Positions 8,567 through 16,324 of a stretch of 64,000 nucleotides of DNA are shown here, piece after piece (within the stretch, counting starts at the first letter, position 1; every line of letters starts with the position of its first letter). The notes beneath the pieces were generated by a model, which was given only the letters and a program-made list of their open reading frames with translations, did no database searches and was not told the DNA's origin. The stretch covers positions 186,001 to 250,000 of the forward strand of contig NZ_FYDD01000004.1 in the NCBI RefSeq assembly GCF_900186585.1, written 5' to 3'. The DNA is from Massiliimalia timonensis. GTDB taxonomy: Bacteria > Bacillota > Clostridia > Oscillospirales > Ruminococcaceae. A program made the position numbers and the translations under genes.

Positions 8567-8695
8567 GTTGTTCCTCCCTTTCTCCTTCTATTTTTAGATA
8601 ATCTTAATACCGATACTAAATTATCATAGCATAAATAATACTATTTGTAAATGTGTTTTGAGGAATGTTTACAAACACAACATATTCCAAAAAAG

Positions 8696-8731
8696 AAAAC
8701 AGCATAGCGTTTATCAGCGCTATGCTGTTTA
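8696..8731 (-). terminator. Terminator of pduL
   Basis: AAACAGCATAGCG pairs with its complement (arms about 8697-8709 and 8718-8730). On the minus strand it is followed by TTTTCTTTTTT. It starts about 16 bases past the pduL stop codon. Confidence 0.85.
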
Positions 8732-8746
8732 GAAAGAGCTCTTGCA

Positions 8747-9328
8747 CTATGCCTTGATCAGTTCGCCGAAAGCTTCCCCTCTTGCACAGGCGACCGCATT
8801 GGATTCATCGGTGTCAATATGCATTGCCAAAGCAAATTTAGGGCTGACACGGACAACGACATCGCCCAGTGTGAGACTTCTTTCCGGGGAATCGATCTTC
8901 ACAGAAACGATCTCTTTATCGGAAACATTGTAAACTGCCGCATCTTCTGGAGTCATATGGATATGCCGCTTTGCAATGATAACGCCTTCTTTTAATTCTA
9001 CCTCGCCGCACGGACCAACCAGCTTACATGCGCCGCTGTCCTTTACATCCCCGGATTCACGGATCGGGGCAGTAATACCCAGTTTTCTAGCGTCAGTCAA
9101 GGAAAGTTCTACCTGAGTCGCAGGTCTTTCCGGTCCTAAAATGCTTACGCCAGGCATTTCACCCTTTGGTCCTACAACGGTAATGCGCTCTTCGCAAGCA
9201 AACTGTCCCGGCTGGGACAGGTCTTTTTTGTGGGTCAGGGAAGCGCCTTTCCCGAATAGGATCTCCAGATCTTCTTTTGTTACATGTGCGTGGCGTGCAG
9301 AAGTTTCTACTAAAATTTTATCAGCCAT
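8747..9328 (-). CDS. pduL: Phosphate propanoyltransferase (PduL-type phosphotransacylase)
   Basis: Interconverts acyl-CoA and acyl phosphate; in a fermenter this would link acetyl-CoA or propionyl-CoA to an acyl kinase and ATP. The 193 residues match PduL, which is unrelated to the classical Pta. The two zinc-binding His clusters are clear: SARHAHVT near the start and AKRHIHMTPEDA in the second half. There is no N-terminal encapsulation peptide and there are no microcompartment shell genes nearby, so I infer a free cytosolic housekeeping enzyme. It has its own promoter and terminator. The ribosome binding site is AAGGTAAA before the ATG. Confidence 0.93.
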   Translation of the reverse strand: MADKILVETSARHAHVTKEDLEILFGKGASLTHKKDLSQPGQFACEERITVVGPKGEMPGVSILGPERPATQVELSLTDARKLGITAPIRESGDVKDSGACKLVGPCGEVELKEGVIIAKRHIHMTPEDAAVYNVSDKEIVSVKIDSPERSLTLGDVVVRVSPKFALAMHIDTDESNAVACARGEAFGELIKA

Positions 9329-9395
9329 TTTACCTTACCATCCATTTCTTTATAATTTTTGGGTCCTGTCAAAGAACAGGATCGGTTCTATTTTC

Positions 9396-9424
9396 ATTAT
9401 AATACAATTTATTTTTCTTTTCAA
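9396..9424 (-). promoter_or_regulatory. pduL promoter
   Basis: TTGAAA (9419-9424) and TATAAT (9396-9401) on the minus strand with a 17-base spacer, about 65 bases before the pduL ATG. Confidence 0.8.
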
Positions 9425-9488
9425 CCGAAAAAAATCTCTGTTGCTTCGCTGGCAGCGGATTTCCCAACAGCCACCGCATATTATCCGC

Positions 9489-10322
9489 TCATTCCCTTTC
9501 GTCCTGCTCACCATTTCTGTCCCCTGCGGCTAACAGCGCGAGATTTCTCAATAAAAGAGTTTTTCCGCGGTATCCAAAAGCCCGGGTCTTCATCAGCCGC
9601 TTCAAATTCTCCTCTGTCACGACCGGTTGAATGTCTTCAGAAAATTCTTTCAGATAGGTGACCGGCAGATCCCGATTATGAGGACAGCAGTCTTGGCATT
9701 GGTCGCACCCCCACATCAGTCCGTTTTTTTGGATGAAAGCTTCTTCTTCTTTTGTCAGTTTCCCTTTGCGCTGCGTAATAAAGGAAAGACAGCGCTGATA
9801 GTCGATCCCATCCGTACCGATCGCGCCAGTCGGGCAGTTTTCCCGGCATTTGCCGCAGGCAAAACAGGAGGTTTGGTTTGGCTTAGAAAAAGGAAATTCC
9901 TGATCGGTAACGATCTCCCCGATCACAAAAAAGCTCCCGTATTCCGGATGGATCACCAGCCCGTTTTTTCCCATAACCCCCAACCCGCTTTGCAGGGCAC
10001 ATTCCTTTTCCGGGAGGGCGGAAATATCAGAAAAGCCCACAAAAGAACCGCCAAAGGTTTTTTCTAATTCCTCACAGGCAGCCGATAGAATACCGCGCAC
10101 GACCTGGTGGTAGTCCGGGACCATGGCATATTTGCAGACGTTAGCTTGCAGATACTCCCCTGTGTAATAAGGAAAAGCACAGACGATGACGCACTTAGCT
10201 TGCTGCGGGATAGTATTCCGGTTCCGGCAAGGCAAAAAACAGGAGATATTTTGATAATCGCAGATACCAAAAGAATAGATCCTGTGTTTTGATAAAATTT
10301 TAGACAGTGTTGTAAAACGCAT
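9489..10322 (-). CDS. QueG-like double [4Fe-4S] protein (epoxyqueuosine reductase family)
   Basis: A 277-residue iron-sulfur protein related to epoxyqueuosine reductase QueG, which completes queuosine in tRNA wobble positions using a cobalamin cofactor. The QueG-like N-terminal domain contains LGVMGKNGLVIHPEYGSFF. It is followed by the paired cluster motifs CFACGKCRENCPTGAI (about residues 163-178) and CDQCQDCCPHN. Canonical QueG is about 100 residues longer, with a C-terminal HEAT-repeat region for tRNA recognition. That region is nearly absent here, so the activity could be a related reductase. The ATG has a perfect AAAGGAGG upstream. Confidence 0.75.
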   Translation of the reverse strand: MRFTTLSKILSKHRIYSFGICDYQNISCFLPCRNRNTIPQQAKCVIVCAFPYYTGEYLQANVCKYAMVPDYHQVVRGILSAACEELEKTFGGSFVGFSDISALPEKECALQSGLGVMGKNGLVIHPEYGSFFVIGEIVTDQEFPFSKPNQTSCFACGKCRENCPTGAIGTDGIDYQRCLSFITQRKGKLTKEEEAFIQKNGLMWGCDQCQDCCPHNRDLPVTYLKEFSEDIQPVVTEENLKRLMKTRAFGYRGKTLLLRNLALLAAGDRNGEQDERE

Positions 10323-10405
10323 GCCGTACCTCCTTTGGCGCTTCTAAGAAGCAGACCGGCTGCATAAAAATAATATTACTTGAGTAAGGAAAGGAACGCG
10401 AAAAC

Positions 10406-11284
10406 GTGAAAGAGAATATCATAGGGGTACTCTCAGGGATCCTGCTGGTGTTAGTGATGATCGGGAATACGGTTTTTACTGCTATCACCGAACAGGCCGC
10501 GTCGGAAACTGCGACCGCTGTTCAGGAACAGGTGCAGCTTCCGGTACTGATGTACCACCAAATCCTGAAAGACCCGGCCCGTCAGGGGGCGTATGTTACC
10601 TCCCCACAGCAATTTGAAAAGGATTTGCAATATATCCAAAAGGAAGGCTATCAGACCGTTACCCTTGCGCAAATCGAAAATTATGTGACAATGGGAGAAC
10701 CGCTTCCTGAAAAACCGATCCTGATCACCTTTGACGACGGGTATGAAAGCGCTTATGGCTATGTATATCCGTTATTAAAAGAATACAAGATGCATGCGGT
10801 TATTTCAATCGTTGGAAAATACACCGACCTTTATTCCGGAAATATCACCAAAAGTATGAGCTATGCCCACGCAAGCTGGGATGAACTGCGTGAAATGCAG
10901 CGATCCGGTACTTTTGAGGTACAGAACCACACCTACGACCTTCATAAAACCAGCCCCAGAAAAGGCGTCCGGAAGCTGGACAGCGAAAGTGAGTCACAAT
11001 ACCGGGAATTGCTTCTTTCCGATCTTGGTTCCCTAAACGATGAAATAGAGGAAGAACTTTCGGTAAGGCCGATTGCATTCGCCTATCCATTCGGGGCCTT
11101 TTCAAAATCCACCGATCCACTGTTAAGAGAGATGGGGTTTCGGATCGTGATGACCAGTGAAGAAAAGGTAAATTATCTTTCCCCGGGGATGTACCCTAAT
11201 GGGGAATTGATCCGGTTAAAACGATTTAACCGGGCAAATGGGTTATCCAGTGAAGCATTTTTTTCAAAGTGGGAAAAGAATTAG
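10406..11284 (+). CDS. Membrane-anchored polysaccharide deacetylase (NodB domain)
   Basis: A 292-residue extracytoplasmic deacetylase of the carbohydrate esterase 4 type, likely acting on peptidoglycan or another N-acetylated glycan. A single hydrophobic segment (IIGVLSGILLVLVMIGN, residues about 5-21) anchors it. The NodB domain follows with LPVLMYHQI and ITFDDGYESAYGYVYPLL, which holds the paired catalytic/metal Asp residues. QNHTYDLH supplies a metal His, and FAYPFGAFSK is a later family motif. The start is a GTG with AAGGAAAGG upstream. It is monocistronic. Confidence 0.88.
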   Translation: MKENIIGVLSGILLVLVMIGNTVFTAITEQAASETATAVQEQVQLPVLMYHQILKDPARQGAYVTSPQQFEKDLQYIQKEGYQTVTLAQIENYVTMGEPLPEKPILITFDDGYESAYGYVYPLLKEYKMHAVISIVGKYTDLYSGNITKSMSYAHASWDELREMQRSGTFEVQNHTYDLHKTSPRKGVRKLDSESESQYRELLLSDLGSLNDEIEEELSVRPIAFAYPFGAFSKSTDPLLREMGFRIVMTSEEKVNYLSPGMYPNGELIRLKRFNRANGLSSEAFFSKWEKN

Positions 11285-11318
11285 AATCAGCCGGCTTTCA
11301 TAGCCGGCTGATTTTTTT
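11285..11318 (+). terminator. Bidirectional terminator after the deacetylase
   Basis: AATCAGCCGGCT (11285-11296) pairs with 11302-11313, followed by a T-run. It lies between two convergent genes. Confidence 0.9.
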
Positions 11319-11322
11319 GTGA

Positions 11323-11805
11323 TTACTGTAAAGACGGGGTTTTGGGAGTACGTTTTTTGCGCTTGCGTTTTTCTTTCGGAAGACTGTCCCCTTTTCTGCG
11401 GCTGCACAGAAAACAGATGATTGCCATCAAAACCGAAAATCCTGCTGATGCGATATAGGTCCAAAGAGCGCTTAAAAAATCACGGATCCCATAAAGCGGG
11501 GAAACAAAAATCGCATTGGTGATCTGCATAAAATCAAAGGGGATCGTATCAAACGCTACGATAAAGGCCGGGATGGTGCAAAAAATAAAACAAGCAAACC
11601 AAAAAATAGAGAAGAAAAATAATACCACAGTATAGTAATATTTAATAGAAAATATTACCATGAAGATCCAACCTAAAATAAACAGAAGGGACATCAACAA
11701 AGAAAAGCTGGATGGCGGCATTTCCGCAACAGCGGAATGGTAATTTGCTAAAATGGCTAATAATGTCAAAACGATCGCCGGAATTGGCATATATAGCTGT
11801 TTCAT
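11323..11805 (-). CDS. Hypothetical membrane protein, four predicted helices
   Basis: A 160-residue protein of unknown family. Four hydrophobic segments are visible: about residues 8-25, 36-52, 58-85 and 120-138. The long first loop is short of charges. A strongly basic cytoplasmic tail follows (RRKGDSLPKEKRKRKKRTPK). The ATG overlaps the stop codon of the upstream acetyltransferase gene as ATGA, with GGAGGAAACTAA before it, so the two are translationally coupled. Nothing in the sequence points to a specific function. Confidence 0.72.
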   Translation of the reverse strand: MKQLYMPIPAIVLTLLAILANYHSAVAEMPPSSFSLLMSLLFILGWIFMVIFSIKYYYTVVLFFFSIFWFACFIFCTIPAFIVAFDTIPFDFMQITNAIFVSPLYGIRDFLSALWTYIASAGFSVLMAIICFLCSRRKGDSLPKEKRKRKKRTPKTPSLQ

Positions 11806-12242
11806 TTAGTTTCCTCCCCAATGGTGTAACTCATTTTAATGTGCGGACAGTGTTCATCCAGATAAGGCTCCCCCTGCGGAACAAATCCAAGCTTTTCATA
11901 AAATGGCTGCGCCTGAATTTGGGCGCTGATCGACAAGACCTTGCTTTGGCGCAACTGTCTTGCTTTTTCTATGCATTCTTTCATCAAAAACGCACCGATC
12001 CCTTTCCCGCGGTATTCCTTTAAAACACAAACCCGTCCAACATGCCATTCCCCGTGTTCTAAAAAAAGGCGGGCTGTTCCAACCGGCTTTTCGTCATCTA
12101 AAAACAGAAGATGATGCGCGGTTTCATCGATCTCGTCAAATTCATTGGAAAACCCCTGTTCCTCTATAAAAACACACTGACGCACTGATCGGCACTGCGC
12201 CATTTCCTCAGGCTGGGTCACCCATAGAAATCCCGGTATCAT
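11802..12242 (-). CDS. GNAT family N-acetyltransferase
   Basis: A 146-residue acetyl-CoA-dependent acetyltransferase of the GNAT fold, close in pattern to the YjcF/ElaA group. The N-terminal part has RSVRQCVFIEEQGF. The acetyl-CoA pyrophosphate loop is VLKEYRGKGIGAFLMKE (motif Q/RxxGxG/A). The end IQAQPFYEKLGFVPQG is also typical. The substrate cannot be read from sequence. ACAGGAG precedes the ATG. It is the first gene of a two-gene unit with the membrane protein that overlaps it by four bases. Confidence 0.85.
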   Translation of the reverse strand: MIPGFLWVTQPEEMAQCRSVRQCVFIEEQGFSNEFDEIDETAHHLLFLDDEKPVGTARLFLEHGEWHVGRVCVLKEYRGKGIGAFLMKECIEKARQLRQSKVLSISAQIQAQPFYEKLGFVPQGEPYLDEHCPHIKMSYTIGEETK

Positions 12243-12428
12243 ATCTGACTGCTCCTGTCTTCACAAAAATTTCATTAACATTACTATACCATATTTAATA
12301 TGATGTAGTAAAGGGTCATGCCAAGAAAAAATGCTCCCCAAATTTCTATGGCTTGTATAAATGGACAGGAATCGTTCCAGACTATAAATGAAGTCAATGG
12401 AATGAATTTTGGATAAGGAGTGTTCTAA

Positions 12429-12779
12429 GTGTCAATCAAACGGGGAGATATCTATTATGCGGATTTAAGTCCGGTTGTAGGATCTGAACAGGGCGGCGTG
12501 AGACCTGTTTTGATTGTGCAGAATGATATGGGAAATAAACATAGCCCAACTGTAATAGCAGCGGCGATCACCAGCCAGCGGGGAAAAGCAAAGCTGCCCA
12601 CCCATATAGAAGTTTCCGCTGACGGCAGTGGTCTGGCCAAAAATTCCATCATTTTATTGGAACAGATCCGGACCATTGATAAAAAACGGTTAAAAGAAAA
12701 AATGGGAAGCCTGGACTCCCAATCTATGGAACAGGTAAACAGTGCTCTTTCGGTCAGCTTTGGGCTGGGGACCATGTAG
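12429..12779 (+). CDS. MazF/PemK-type mRNA interferase toxin (NdoA-like)
   Basis: A 116-residue endoribonuclease toxin of the MazF family, which cuts single-stranded mRNA at short motifs. Diagnostic segments are [19 protein letters not shown] at the N terminus (the basic loop and active-site Arg region), RPVLIVQND, and the region VIAAAITSQ with the conserved Ser/Thr. The gene starts at GTG with AAGGAG upstream. In Bacillus the equivalent ndoA follows its antitoxin gene. Here no ribbon-helix-helix antitoxin of normal size precedes it, only a possible 32-codon frame (12318-12416). Clostridial copies are often solitary, so this could be a housekeeping-type toxin with a remote antitoxin. Confidence 0.9.
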   Translation: MSIKRGDIYYADLSPVVGSEQGGVRPVLIVQNDMGNKHSPTVIAAAITSQRGKAKLPTHIEVSADGSGLAKNSIILLEQIRTIDKKRLKEKMGSLDSQSMEQVNSALSVSFGLGTM

Positions 12780-12798
12780 GTTACATAAGCCGAAAGAG

Positions 12799-12841
12799 AA
12801 AAAGCTGGAGGCGTATCAAACGATACGCCTCCAGCTTTTTT
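12799..12841 (+). terminator. Terminator of the mazF-type gene
   Basis: A perfect 19-base-pair inverted repeat (12799-12817 and 12822-12840, core GCTGGAGGCGTATC) with a 4-base loop, ending in a T-run. Confidence 0.9.
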
Positions 12842-12924
12842 CAGTGGCAGTCCGGGCTATATAAAAAAAGAATAAAGGTAGAAAGCGCCAGTAAAATATG
12901 GTATAATTTGCCCCATATGATCAT

Positions 12925-13443
12925 TTACGAGAGAAATATCCGCGCGAACACACCGCTTAAAATAAAACTGGCGCAATCTGCGCTAAGCGCACAAAATACG
13001 GTGTACCTGGTACGGGTGATCTGTGCTGCTGAGAAGTAAACAGCGATCGTATAAAAGGTAGTTTCGGTAGAGCCCTGCATTACACTGGCTATATTTCCTA
13101 TCAAACTGTCTGCACCATAGGTTTTTAAAAGGTCCTCGAATATTACTAAAGACCCGCTGCCTGAAATGGGACGCAGCAGCGCTAAGGGAACCACCTCTTT
13201 GGGCATCCCTGCCGCGGAAACCAGCGGGGCAAACAGGTCGGTGAGAATATCCAGCGCGCCAGAAGCCTTGAACATCCCAACGCAGGTCATCAATGCGACC
13301 AGTGCGGGAAGAATCTGGATGCTCACTTGAATCCCCTCCTTCGCTCCCTGGATGAAGCAATCGAAGACCGGGACCTTTTTAAAAAGCCCATAACATAATA
13401 AAAAGGCGATCACACAAGGGATAATGTAACTGCTCAAATTCAT
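12925..13443 (-). CDS. spmB: Spore maturation protein B
   Basis: A 172-residue multi-pass membrane protein of the SpmB/nucleoside-recognition (Gate) fold, needed with SpmA for proper spore core dehydration in Bacillus. Family segments seen are LPALVALMTCVGMFKASGA, the LLRPISGSGSL motif, and GNIASVMQGSTETTFY. I start at the ATG at 13443, which overlaps the spmA stop as ATGA, instead of an upstream in-frame codon inside spmA. Its presence indicates an endospore former. Confidence 0.94.
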   Translation of the reverse strand: MNLSSYIIPCVIAFLLCYGLFKKVPVFDCFIQGAKEGIQVSIQILPALVALMTCVGMFKASGALDILTDLFAPLVSAAGMPKEVVPLALLRPISGSGSLVIFEDLLKTYGADSLIGNIASVMQGSTETTFYTIAVYFSAAQITRTRYTVFCALSADCASFILSGVFARIFLS

Positions 13444-14084
13444 TTTGCGGCCTCCTTTCGTCTGGAAAAGGCCTGCCTTTGAAGTGGCGAGCGTTCGGAA
13501 TGGGAACACAGAGAAACCAGCAAAAGTCCGACACAGACAGAAAGGAATGAGGAGCAAAGGATCGCGGGCAAAACATCCAACGGGTCGGAAGCCCCATATT
13601 CCAGCCGGAGCAAGGCAATGGTAGTAGGCAAAAGCTGAATGGAGGCTGTATTCAAAACGACCAAAGAAATCGTATGTACAGATGCGGTTGAGCGCAGATG
13701 AGGCGGCTGTTCCTCTGACAAGGCTTTCATGGCGGCGATCCCCAGTGGGGTGGCGGCATTTCCCAGTCCCAGCAGATTGGCGGTAATATTCATAGAGATC
13801 AGGGGAAGCGCCGGTGAGGTTTCCGGAAGACCGCGGAAGATCAGCCGGGTAAAGGGGCGTAGCAGCCGGCTGATCCGGTCAGTCAAACCGGATTCCTCCG
13901 CTACCTTCATCAGCCCGCTCCACAGGCAGATGGATCCCATTAGTTTCAGTACTAGCGTAACGGCGTTTCCACATTCGCTGATGGCCGCGTTTGAAACCGC
14001 GTCGAGGTGTCCGGTCGTGATCCCAAAAAAGATAGATAGTACGATCAGACCGGAAAAAATCCATTTCATCAAAGCTGCATACAC
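13440..14084 (-). CDS. spmA: Spore maturation protein A
   Basis: The partner of SpmB: about 214 residues with several membrane helices and the gate-type motif MNITANLLGLGNAATPLGI, followed by TISLVVLNTASIQLLPTTI. It is translationally coupled to spmB by a four-base overlap. The start is not settled. A GTG at 14084 sits directly after AAAAAGG, and an ATG at 14069 (MKWIFSGL) has no well-placed ribosome binding site. I keep the longer version. Confidence 0.92.
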   Translation of the reverse strand: MYAALMKWIFSGLIVLSIFFGITTGHLDAVSNAAISECGNAVTLVLKLMGSICLWSGLMKVAEESGLTDRISRLLRPFTRLIFRGLPETSPALPLISMNITANLLGLGNAATPLGIAAMKALSEEQPPHLRSTASVHTISLVVLNTASIQLLPTTIALLRLEYGASDPLDVLPAILCSSFLSVCVGLLLVSLCSHSERSPLQRQAFSRRKEAAK

Positions 14085-14147
14085 CCTTTTTCTACAATAG
14101 GTTGAAAAGAAAGTCGAAAAATCTTAAAAAAGATCAAAACTTTATAG

Positions 14148-14176
14148 TTGACAAAATTTACCATATAATGTATAAT
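14148..14176 (+). promoter_or_regulatory. Consensus promoter of the AbrB-type regulator
   Basis: Perfect TTGACA (14148-14153) and TATAAT (14171-14176), 17 bases apart, about 50 bases before the ATG at 14229. Confidence 0.93.
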
Positions 14177-14228
14177 TATGACTACAAAATACAGTTTTTG
14201 TAATATTAAAAGAGGAGGTCTATTTCAG

Positions 14229-14468
14229 ATGAAAGCAACAGGAATTGTTCGTCCACTAGATAAGCTTGGGAGAATCGTTCTTCCAAAGGAATTGCGCACA
14301 GTATTTGACATTGATAATGAAGACAGTGTTGAAATCTATGTTGAGGATGACAAAATCATATTAAAAAAATACACTCCTTCCTGTTTTTTTTGTCATGATA
14401 CAGATGTTGTGGAATATAAGGGAAAACATATCTGTAAAAAGTGTCTGGAAGAGCTGAAGCATCTCTAA
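14229..14468 (+). CDS. AbrB-family transition-state regulator with C-terminal Cys cluster
   Basis: A 79-residue DNA-binding protein. The first 50 residues are the swapped-hairpin AbrB domain (GIVRPLDKLGRIVLPKELR, then YVEDDKIILKKY), as in AbrB, Abh and SpoVT, which govern stationary-phase and sporulation genes. The C-terminal part is not the usual AbrB multimerisation tail. It carries CFFC and, 18 residues on, CKKC, which looks like a small zinc ribbon. The start is the ATG at 14229 with AGAGGAGG 10 bases before; an upstream in-frame ATG lacks a ribosome binding site and lies at the predicted transcription start. It has a strong promoter, so it is probably well expressed. Confidence 0.9.
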   Translation: MKATGIVRPLDKLGRIVLPKELRTVFDIDNEDSVEIYVEDDKIILKKYTPSCFFCHDTDVVEYKGKHICKKCLEELKHL

Positions 14469-14932
14469 TCAGACCACCTGGTATTATGATAAAATGATAT
14501 GGACAGCAAGGAACAAAAGAATCGTATAAGAGATAGAGAAAGAAATTATAAGCTTAGTTAGGGCTATCATAGAGAAATCAAAAATCTAAAAGCTCCTTGT
14601 TGTTTGGATTGGCTTTTTTCTAAGATGACCATAAAATAGATTCAGAATCAGAATAAGATCTGTGGATAGAAAGAAACGGACCGGAATTTTTCGGTCCGTT
14701 TCTTTCTATGTTGAAATTTGAATGCCGGGCCGGTTTGATTCATTGCTATTTGAGATGATTTATGATATATTAAGAGATCATGGAAAAAATTTAGTCATAC
14801 CACTACTGTATGCAGAGGACATGCCCCGTCATACCTGTTAAAATGGTGAAAAGAAGATCTTTTGTTAAGCTTTGAAACAAAAAATAAAAAACCATCTCGC
14901 TTTTTGCAAAGCCTGAATGACAGGAGGAAACC
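14469..14932. other. Non-coding gap of 464 bases with a terminator-like repeat
   Basis: No convincing gene is seen. An imperfect hairpin ending in six T lies at about 14588-14621. A perfect 16-base inverted repeat at 14669-14707 (core AAACGGACCG) ends in a T-rich arm. Either could terminate the AbrB-type gene. The rest is AT-rich with no clear promoter. Confidence 0.5.
14669..14707 (+). terminator. Terminator-like hairpin downstream of the AbrB-type gene
   Basis: Arms 14669-14684 and 14692-14707 pair perfectly. The right arm is T-rich (TTTCTTTCT). It is 200 bases past the stop codon, so its target gene is uncertain. Confidence 0.5.
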
Positions 14933-15457
14933 ATGAAAAAAATTTTAGTGATCGGCTGCCCGGGAAGCGGAAAAACAACGCTGTCTCAGAAGCTGTCAAA
15001 CCTTTTGCAGATCCCGGTAGTACATCTGGACCGTCTGTTTTGGCGTCCACACTGGCAGGCCTCGCCAAAGGAGGAATTTATCCGGCTGTTGGAGGTGGAA
15101 CTGGATAAAGAACAATGGATTTTGGACGGGAATTATAATGGTACGCTCGCTATGCGGCTGGAACGCTGTGATACGGTGATCCTTCTGGATTATCCCCGGC
15201 GAAGGTGCCTTTATGGAGCGTGCAGGAGGATCCTGCTGGGATTCGGAAAGACGCGCCCCGACATGGGAAATGATTGCCCAGAACGATTTGCCCCTTCCTT
15301 TTTGCGTTATATATGGAATTTCCGCAAACAAAACCGCCGGAAATATTTGGGGATGCTTCATAGTCAGAATGTGAAAAAACAAATTATCATCCTTCATAAC
15401 CCAAAAGAAACAGAATGGTTTTTGGAGGGACTAACGTCAAAACAGCGGGAACAATGA
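14933..15457 (+). CDS. P-loop kinase-like protein of the DNA topology modulation/FlaR group
   Basis: A 174-residue cytosolic nucleoside-kinase-like protein. The Walker A motif is GCPGSGKTTLSQKL at residues 8-21. It is followed by VVHLDRLFWRPHWQASP and DGNYNGTLAMRLERCDTVI, the pattern of the adenylate-kinase-related FlaR/topology-modulation family. The true substrate of that family is unclear. An AGGAGG lies before the ATG. The stop codon overlaps a terminator shared with the convergent SGNH hydrolase gene. Confidence 0.82.
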   Translation: MKKILVIGCPGSGKTTLSQKLSNLLQIPVVHLDRLFWRPHWQASPKEEFIRLLEVELDKEQWILDGNYNGTLAMRLERCDTVILLDYPRRRCLYGACRRILLGFGKTRPDMGNDCPERFAPSFLRYIWNFRKQNRRKYLGMLHSQNVKKQIIILHNPKETEWFLEGLTSKQREQ

Positions 15458-15475
15458 TTTGTCCCCGCTGTTTTG
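15438..15475. terminator. Bidirectional terminator between convergent genes
   Basis: CAAAACAGCGGG (15438-15449) pairs with 15464-15475. T-rich ends are present in both directions; it overlaps the last codons of the P-loop kinase gene. Confidence 0.8.
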
Positions 15476-15480
15476 ATAGT

Positions 15481-16131
15481 TTATGTTTTTGAAAAAATTT
15501 TCTTTACTTCTGCCCCAATAGCTTTTGCCAATGCCGCATGTCCGGCGCTGTCCAAGTGAAGACAGTCTTTTGCAGACGGCTGGGCATACTCTGCCGCATT
15601 AAGAAAATGGCAGTGAAATTTTTGGGCTGTTTTTTGATAAGCCTTTGCCAGTTTTAAGCTTAGCTGATAAGCATGCCTTCCGTCAAACAGTTCCCCAAAA
15701 GGGGAATCTGCGATCTGCTCGCCAATTAGGATCGGTGAAATAAGAAGGATCTGCGCCGCGGGATATCCCTGCGAAAATTCCGGTTTTTGGATCATTTGAA
15801 GGAGCGTTTCTATTCCCTGTGTGATCGCTGATATATCAGCATGGAAGTATTGCTTTATATCATTTGTTCCCAGCATTAGAATGACCAGATCGATCGGACA
15901 GTGCGTTCGCAGGATTACAGGAAGGCTGTCTTTTGAACAGAGGTATGGATCGAACGGGTCTTCAAATACTGTAGTGCGTCCGCAAAGCCCCTCTTCCTGA
16001 ACGGAAAACCCATCGCCCAAATATTTTGTTACTATCCCAGTCCATCGTTTATCAAAGGAAAACCGTTTTCCATCATTACATGGGTCATGTCCCCAGGTAT
16101 TGGAGTCTCCAAAACATAAGATCTGTTTCAT
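15481..16131 (-). CDS. SGNH/GDSL hydrolase
   Basis: A 216-residue esterase/lipase of the SGNH fold without a signal peptide, so probably cytosolic. All four conserved blocks are visible: GDSNTWG with the nucleophile Ser (residues 8-14), the oxyanion Gly in EEGLCGRT, LGTND with the Asn, and DCLHLDSAGH with the Asp/His pair. It is closest in pattern to the arylesterase/thioesterase subgroup that begins FGDSNTWG. The natural ester is unknown. AAGGGGA precedes the ATG. Confidence 0.88.
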   Translation of the reverse strand: MKQILCFGDSNTWGHDPCNDGKRFSFDKRWTGIVTKYLGDGFSVQEEGLCGRTTVFEDPFDPYLCSKDSLPVILRTHCPIDLVILMLGTNDIKQYFHADISAITQGIETLLQMIQKPEFSQGYPAAQILLISPILIGEQIADSPFGELFDGRHAYQLSLKLAKAYQKTAQKFHCHFLNAAEYAQPSAKDCLHLDSAGHAALAKAIGAEVKKIFSKT

Positions 16132-16270
16132 AAAATTCCCCTTTTCCCGACAGTAGTTTCTTTATTTATTATAGAAAAGAGATCCCCGAAAGTCAATTCA
16201 CGGGAAAAGTTCAGCGTGTCAAAAAAGTGACGGTTTTTTCGGTAGTTTTCACGAACAAAAATAGAAATGA

Positions 16271-16299
16271 TTGTAAGTAAGGACCCTTTGCGTTATAAT
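16271..16299 (+). promoter_or_regulatory. Promoter of the signal-peptidase-like membrane protein
   Basis: TTGTAA (16271-16276) and a perfect TATAAT (16294-16299) with 17-base spacing, about 25 bases before the start codon. Confidence 0.8.
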
Positions 16300-16324
16300 A
16301 GGACACGGAAAAGAGGTGTTTCAT

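Noticed and set aside
13444-13557. An N-terminal extension of spmB
   Set aside because: It lies inside spmA. The ATGA overlap at 13440-13443 and homology place the start at 13443.
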